Below, in pieces: positions 43,294 through 47,163 of a stretch of DNA of 47,163 nucleotides. This stretch comes from an uncultured Flavobacterium sp. (GTDB lineage Bacteria > Bacteroidota > Bacteroidia > Flavobacteriales > Flavobacteriaceae), in NCBI GenBank assembly GCA_937773775.1, contig CALJVL010000025.1, positions 1 to 47,163 of the forward strand, read 5' to 3'. How positions within the stretch are numbered: position 1 is the stretch's first letter; each line of letters starts with the position of its first letter. The notes under the pieces were generated by a model that was given only the letters and a program-made list of their open reading frames with translations, did not search any database and had not been told where the DNA came from. The position numbers and the translations under genes were made by a program.

Positions 43294-44604
43294 ATGGCAA
43301 GATTTGAATTAAAACTTCCAAAAATGGGAGAAAGTGTCGCTGAAGCAACCATCACAAATTGGTTGAAAGAGGTTGGAGACAAAATTGAAGCTGATGAAGC
43401 GGTACTCGAAATTGCAACTGATAAAGTTGACAGTGAAGTGCCTAGTGAAGTTTCAGGTGTTTTAGTTGAACAATTATTTGGAAAAGATGATTTAGTTCAG
43501 GTTGGTCAAACTATTGCAATAATAGAGACTGAAGATGAAGATGCTGTCCCAGTTGTGGAAGAAGCAGTTTCACCAGAAGCAGTTGCTGCCGTAACAAAAA
43601 CTGTTGATGTAGCTAAAGAAAGCGTTGCGACACCGGCGGACTTCTCTGATTCTGATAAATTCTTTTCTCCTTTGGTGAAAAATATCGCTACAGCAGAAGG
43701 TATTTCCATATCCGAATTAGAGATGATTAACGGGACAGGAAAGGACGCAAGAGTTACTAAAAACGATATCCTAGAATACATAAAAAACAGAGGCAATCAA
43801 ACTGCAGGAGTTCCGGCAAAAGCGGTTGAAGCTCCAAAAGTAGTTCAAGCTCAGGCTCCAGTTGCGCAAAAAGCGGCTCCGGTTTCCCTAAGTGGCGGTG
43901 ACGAGATTATCGAAATGGACAGAATGCGCAAATTGATTGCGGGATACATGGTCGCTTCAGTACAAACTTCGGCTCACGTGCAATCGTTTATCGAAGTAGA
44001 TGTTACGAATATTGTAAAATGGAGAGAAAAAAATAAATTGACTTTCGAGAAAAGAGAAGGGGAAAAGTTGACTTACACGCCAATCTTCATGGAAGCAGTT
44101 GCAAAATCATTAAAGGATTTTCCAGGATTAAACATTTCTGTCGATGGCGATTTTATCATCAAAAAGAAAAATATCAATTTAGGAATGGCAGCCTCTTTAC
44201 CAAATGGTAATTTGATTGTGCCAGTAATCAAAAATGCGGATCAATTGAACTTAGTGGGTATGGCCAAAGCGGTAAACGACTTAGGAGGTCGCGCAAAAGC
44301 GGGGAAACTGAGACCAGATGACACACAAGGTGGTACCTATACCGTAACTAATGTGGGTACTTTTGGAAGTGTTTTTGGCACTCCGATTCTGAATCAGCCG
44401 CAGGTAGGTATTTTAGCTCTTGGAGCGATTAGAAAAGTACCAGCAGTTATCGAAACACCGGAAGGAGATTTTATAGGAATTCGTCAAAAAATGTTCCTTT
44501 CGCACAGTTACGATCATCGTGTCGTAGATGGAGCTCTTGGAGGAGGATTCGTGAAACGTGTTGCTGAATATCTGGAGGCATTTGATGTGAACAGAGATAT
44601 TTAA
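43294..44604 (+). CDS. dihydrolipoyl acyltransferase (E2) of a 2-oxo acid dehydrogenase
   Basis: The 436-residue protein has one lipoyl domain (1-78; lipoyl Lys44 in EIATDKVDSEV). A proline/alanine/valine linker follows, then a peripheral-subunit-binding domain (about 120-165; FFSPLVKNIATAEGISISEL). A catalytic domain ends in SYDHRVVDGALGGG with His408 and Asp412. Lipoyl sequence and catalytic core fit the branched-chain or 2-oxoglutarate E2 better than pyruvate E2. E1 and E3 genes are not adjacent. A terminator follows. Confidence 0.9.
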   Translation: MARFELKLPKMGESVAEATITNWLKEVGDKIEADEAVLEIATDKVDSEVPSEVSGVLVEQLFGKDDLVQVGQTIAIIETEDEDAVPVVEEAVSPEAVAAVTKTVDVAKESVATPADFSDSDKFFSPLVKNIATAEGISISELEMINGTGKDARVTKNDILEYIKNRGNQTAGVPAKAVEAPKVVQAQAPVAQKAAPVSLSGGDEIIEMDRMRKLIAGYMVASVQTSAHVQSFIEVDVTNIVKWREKNKLTFEKREGEKLTYTPIFMEAVAKSLKDFPGLNISVDGDFIIKKKNINLGMAASLPNGNLIVPVIKNADQLNLVGMAKAVNDLGGRAKAGKLRPDDTQGGTYTVTNVGTFGSVFGTPILNQPQVGILALGAIRKVPAVIETPEGDFIGIRQKMFLSHSYDHRVVDGALGGGFVKRVAEYLEAFDVNRDI

Positions 44605-44622
44605 AAGTAAAAAAACATATAG

Positions 44623-44657
44623 AAAACCCCAGCAGATTTAAAAATTTGTTGGGTTTT
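44623..44657 (+). terminator. terminator of the E2 gene
   Basis: AAAACCCCAGCAGATTT and AAATTTGTTGGGTTTT pair with mismatches and continue into a T-rich stretch, 19 bases after the stop. Confidence 0.7.
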
Positions 44658-44760
44658 ATTTTTTAGAATCTTTTAGTGCACAATCTTTAAACGATGACTT
44701 ATTTTATAGTTTTAGGAAACTTTAAATGACAATAGGCGGACAAATTTAAACTCAAATTTA

Positions 44761-44768
44761 TATATTTG
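44761..44768 (+). promoter_or_regulatory. Bacteroidota-type -7 box before the exonuclease gene
   Basis: TATATTTG fits TAnnTTTG and lies 20 bases before ATG 44789, so a short leader is expected. The -33 region is AT-rich without a clear TTG. Confidence 0.4.
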
Positions 44769-44788
44769 TATTTACTCAAAAATTAAAA

Positions 44789-45559
44789 ATGGAACTCAAA
44801 CTCAATAAACCAATCTGCTTTTTCGATCTTGAAACCACAGGAATTGATATTGGAAAAGACAGAATTGTAGAAATATCAATATTTAAAGTGTTTCCTAATG
44901 GGAATAAGGAAAGTAAAACCTGGCTAGTAAACCCTACGATTCCAATTCCTGCCCAAACGACTGCGGTTCATGGAATCACAGATGAAAAAGTAGCTAACGA
45001 ACCAACGTTTAATGAATTGGCAAACCAAGTGCATAACATGATTAAAGATTGTGATTTGGGCGGATTTAATTCGGATCGTTTTGACATCCCTTTATTGGCG
45101 GAGGAATTGCTTCGTGCTGGAGTGGATTTTGACATGAAAAATAGCGTTTCGGTTGATGTTCAGACAATTTTCCACAAAAAAGAAGAGCGAACATTAAGTG
45201 CCGCTCTTAAGTTTTATTGTGGACAAAGTTTAGAAAATGCACATTCAGCAGAAGCTGATACTTTGGCGACTTATGAAATATTAAAAGCACAATTAGAGCG
45301 ATACCCTGATTTGGAAAACGACATGAAGTTGTTATCGGAATTTTCGACCAGAAAGAAGATCGCCGATTTTGCAGGAATGATTTCCTTTGACAAGGAAGGA
45401 AATGAAATATTCTCTTTCGGAAAACACAAAGGAGTGAAAGTCGATACTATTTTAGAAAAGGAGCCTGGTTACTTTAGTTGGATTCAAAATGCTGATTTTC
45501 CCTTGTATACCAAGAAAGTGCTGACTGCGATCAAACTTAGAAAATTAAACACTAAATAA
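44789..45559 (+). CDS. DnaQ-like 3'-5' exonuclease
   Basis: The 256-residue protein has the DEDDh exonuclease motifs: FFDLETTG (Asp13, Glu15), GFNSDRFDIPLL (the second Asp) and HSAEADTLAT (His and Asp). The C-terminal about 65 residues (FSFGKHKGVKVDTILEKEP, then YFSWIQNADFP) form the small domain often found on such proteins. It resembles the epsilon proofreading subunit but is probably a stand-alone exonuclease. The FAH and HPt genes follow in the same direction. Confidence 0.92.
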   Translation: MELKLNKPICFFDLETTGIDIGKDRIVEISIFKVFPNGNKESKTWLVNPTIPIPAQTTAVHGITDEKVANEPTFNELANQVHNMIKDCDLGGFNSDRFDIPLLAEELLRAGVDFDMKNSVSVDVQTIFHKKEERTLSAALKFYCGQSLENAHSAEADTLATYEILKAQLERYPDLENDMKLLSEFSTRKKIADFAGMISFDKEGNEIFSFGKHKGVKVDTILEKEPGYFSWIQNADFPLYTKKVLTAIKLRKLNTK

Positions 45560-45615
45560 GTGCTAAGTGTTCAGTTTTAACTGATCACTTTCTTAAACAT
45601 TGAATACTAAAATGT

Positions 45616-46227
45616 ATGAAAATCATCTGCATCGGTCGAAATTATGTCGACCATATTGAAGAATTGCAAAATGAGCGCCCAGCGGAGCCAGTAGTTTTTA
45701 TGAAGCCGGATTCGGCAATTTTATTAAAACAGCATCCGTTTGTGATTCCTGAGTTTACAGATGACGTGCATCATGAAATTGAGATCATAGTCAAAATAAG
45801 TAGGGTTGGAAAGTATATCGAGCCTAAGTTTGCTCATAAGTACTATGATGAAATAAGCGTAGGAATTGATTTTACTGCCCGTGACTTGCAAGCCAAATTG
45901 AAAGCAAAGGGTCTGCCCTGGGAGAAAGCAAAAGCTTTTGACGGCTCAGCGGTCATTGGTGATTTTTTGTCGAAAGAGCAATTTAGTTCGTTAGAAAACA
46001 TTACTTTTGAATTAACTAATAATAACAAGTCAGTACAAATAGGGGATTCTAGTTTGATGTTATGGAATATTGACGAGCTTATTTCTCATGTATCTCAGTA
46101 TTTTACGTTGAAAATAGGCGATGTTATTTTTACAGGAACACCTTCAGGAGTAGCTGCGGTGCAGCCAAATGATGTTTTAGAAGGATTTTTAGAAGGACAC
46201 AAACTATTTAGAATACAAGTAAAATAA
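45616..46227 (+). CDS. fumarylacetoacetate hydrolase family protein
   Basis: The 203-residue protein begins MKIICIGRNYVDHIEELQNE and has VVFMKPDSAIL, DDVHHEIEIIVKI with the metal-binding acids, and GDVIFTGTPSGVAAVQPND. It is the short FAHD1-like form. Relatives are acylpyruvate hydrolases or oxaloacetate decarboxylases. The HPt gene overlaps its stop by one base, so the two are translationally coupled. Confidence 0.92.
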   Translation: MKIICIGRNYVDHIEELQNERPAEPVVFMKPDSAILLKQHPFVIPEFTDDVHHEIEIIVKISRVGKYIEPKFAHKYYDEISVGIDFTARDLQAKLKAKGLPWEKAKAFDGSAVIGDFLSKEQFSSLENITFELTNNNKSVQIGDSSLMLWNIDELISHVSQYFTLKIGDVIFTGTPSGVAAVQPNDVLEGFLEGHKLFRIQVK

Positions 46228-46571
46228 TGGCTTTAAATTATAACCTTTCAAAAGTGTACGCACTTTCAGATAACGATTCAGAATTTGTAAATGAAATTCT
46301 GACATTGTTCGTAACCGAAGTTCCTGAGGATTTAGCTCAAATCAAAGAAGGAATAAAGAAAAAAGATCATAAGCATGCTTATGCTTATGCTCATAAAATA
46401 AAACCGACCCTAGATCTTTTAGGATTAAATGTTGCTTTTGCAGAGATTCTTCAACTAGAAGCTTGGACAAAAACCGAGGGGAAAAAGAAAGATATAGAAG
46501 ATACTTTTAAAAGTATTAAGAATCAAATTAATGATGCTGTAAAAGAAATTAAGAAAGACTTTGATCTTTAA
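46227..46571 (+). CDS. histidine phosphotransfer (HPt) domain protein
   Basis: The 114-residue protein is a single HPt four-helix bundle. The phosphorylatable His is His56 in AYAYAHKIKPTLDLLGL. HPt proteins carry phosphate between a hybrid sensor kinase and a response regulator. Neither partner is encoded here. The ATG overlaps the TAA of the FAH gene (TAATG), an unusual pairing of an enzyme with a phosphorelay carrier. I cannot see what links them. Confidence 0.88.
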   Translation: MALNYNLSKVYALSDNDSEFVNEILTLFVTEVPEDLAQIKEGIKKKDHKHAYAYAHKIKPTLDLLGLNVAFAEILQLEAWTKTEGKKKDIEDTFKSIKNQINDAVKEIKKDFDL

Positions 46572-46664
46572 ACTTATTTATATTTTGTAATTATTATCTA
46601 TCAACATTCATTTTTCATGAATGTTGATTTTGTTTATACGCTAAATCCTAAAATCATATCAATA

Positions 46665-47163
46665 ATGAAAGCAACTGTAGTTACCATTGGTGATGAAATT
46701 CTAATAGGGCAGATAGTAGATACTAATTCTGCTTTCATAGCCAAATCCCTAGACAAGATTGGGGTCGAAATTAGTGAAATTATTTCTATAAGTGACGATA
46801 AAAAACATATTATTGATACTTTTGAAAAACTGCAAAACGAGGTAGATTTAGTGATTGTCACGGGTGGCTTGGGTCCTACAAAAGATGATGTCACTAAAAG
46901 GACATTTTGTGATTATTTTGAGGATGAATTGGTTGTTGATCAAAAAGTTTTGGCTCATGTAACCGAAATAATCGAAGGTTTCTATAAACGTCCCATTACG
47001 CAGATTAATAAGGATCAAGCTCTTGTACCTTCCAAATGTACGGTGCTTCACAATGAGGTGGGTACGGCACCTGGAATGTGGATGAAAAAAGGAAATACGG
47101 TTTTTATTTCACTACCGGGAGTGCCGTATGAAATGAAATATTTGGTCGAAAACGAAATTATTC
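46665..47163 (+). CDS. cinA: CinA family nicotinamide-nucleotide amidohydrolase / molybdopterin-binding protein, N-terminal part
   Basis: The frame is open from ATG 46665 to the window edge (166 codons). [34 protein letters not shown] and [13 protein letters not shown] are the MoaB/MogA-like domain motifs of CinA. CinA repairs NAD-derived nucleotides, and this N-terminal domain has ADP-ribose pyrophosphatase activity in relatives. The C-terminal deamidase domain is outside the window. The gene starts 93 bases after the HPt stop. Confidence 0.93.
   Translation, partial: MKATVVTIGDEILIGQIVDTNSAFIAKSLDKIGVEISEIISISDDKKHIIDTFEKLQNEVDLVIVTGGLGPTKDDVTKRTFCDYFEDELVVDQKVLAHVTEIIEGFYKRPITQINKDQALVPSKCTVLHNEVGTAPGMWMKKGNTVFISLPGVPYEMKYLVENEII

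Overview
The window looks like a low-GC Flavobacterium-type member of the Bacteroidota. Support comes from large single-chain PurL, SecA, an M13 peptidase lipoprotein, BshB1 (bacillithiol), menaquinone genes, TAnnTTTG promoter-like boxes and many lipoproteins with short Bacteroidota-type signals. Most genes are ordinary chromosomal ones, split by two accessory stretches.

Left accessory stretch (about 2.5-9.0 kb). It holds a serine hydrolase, a small lipoprotein, a decayed gene and a frameshifted REP-associated tyrosine transposase (RAYT) with AGGA-loop hairpins beside it. A slipin-like band-7 protein follows, then a tight three-gene operon of unknown function (7038-8695). Three copies of a palindromic intergenic element (270, 2793, 6607) lie around these genes. 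The core then resumes: purL, a beta-helix lipoprotein, a hotdog thioesterase with isochorismate synthase (menaquinone), and bshB1.

The most striking region is 17.8-25.9 kb, which I read as a complete integron-like system. It sits between a 5' half of tRNA-His (16821) and secA. A tyrosine recombinase on the minus strand (24847-25890) has an IntI-like C-terminus but lacks the IntI-specific insert. It is followed in the same orientation by an attI-like inverted repeat and four one-gene cassettes: a P-loop ATPase with a cold-shock-like C-terminus, a beta-propeller lipoprotein, a serine hydrolase and a two-helix membrane protein. Each gene ends 5-9 bases before a 120-135 base imperfect hairpin. 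The first 9-15 bases of each cassette are repeated in inverted form in the R'' arm of that cassette's own hairpin, the geometry expected of integron attC sites. An IS1182-type element, with 4-base duplication ACGT, has split the attC of the first cassette next to its crossover point.

Right of the array lie secA, a DUF2795 protein, a PduO-type cobalamin adenosyltransferase, an ATP-grasp protein, a LolD-like ABC ATPase, a VOC protein, a zinc-ribbon SDR protein, two tiny membrane proteins, an esterase, an ABC-F ATPase, a GT2 glycosyltransferase, an E2 acyltransferase, a DnaQ-like exonuclease, an FAH-family protein, an HPt protein and the start of cinA. Several genes here are broken. A methyltransferase carries two one-base expansions of five-base runs, a secreted propeller-like gene carries one more, and a small helical protein gene has an in-frame stop.
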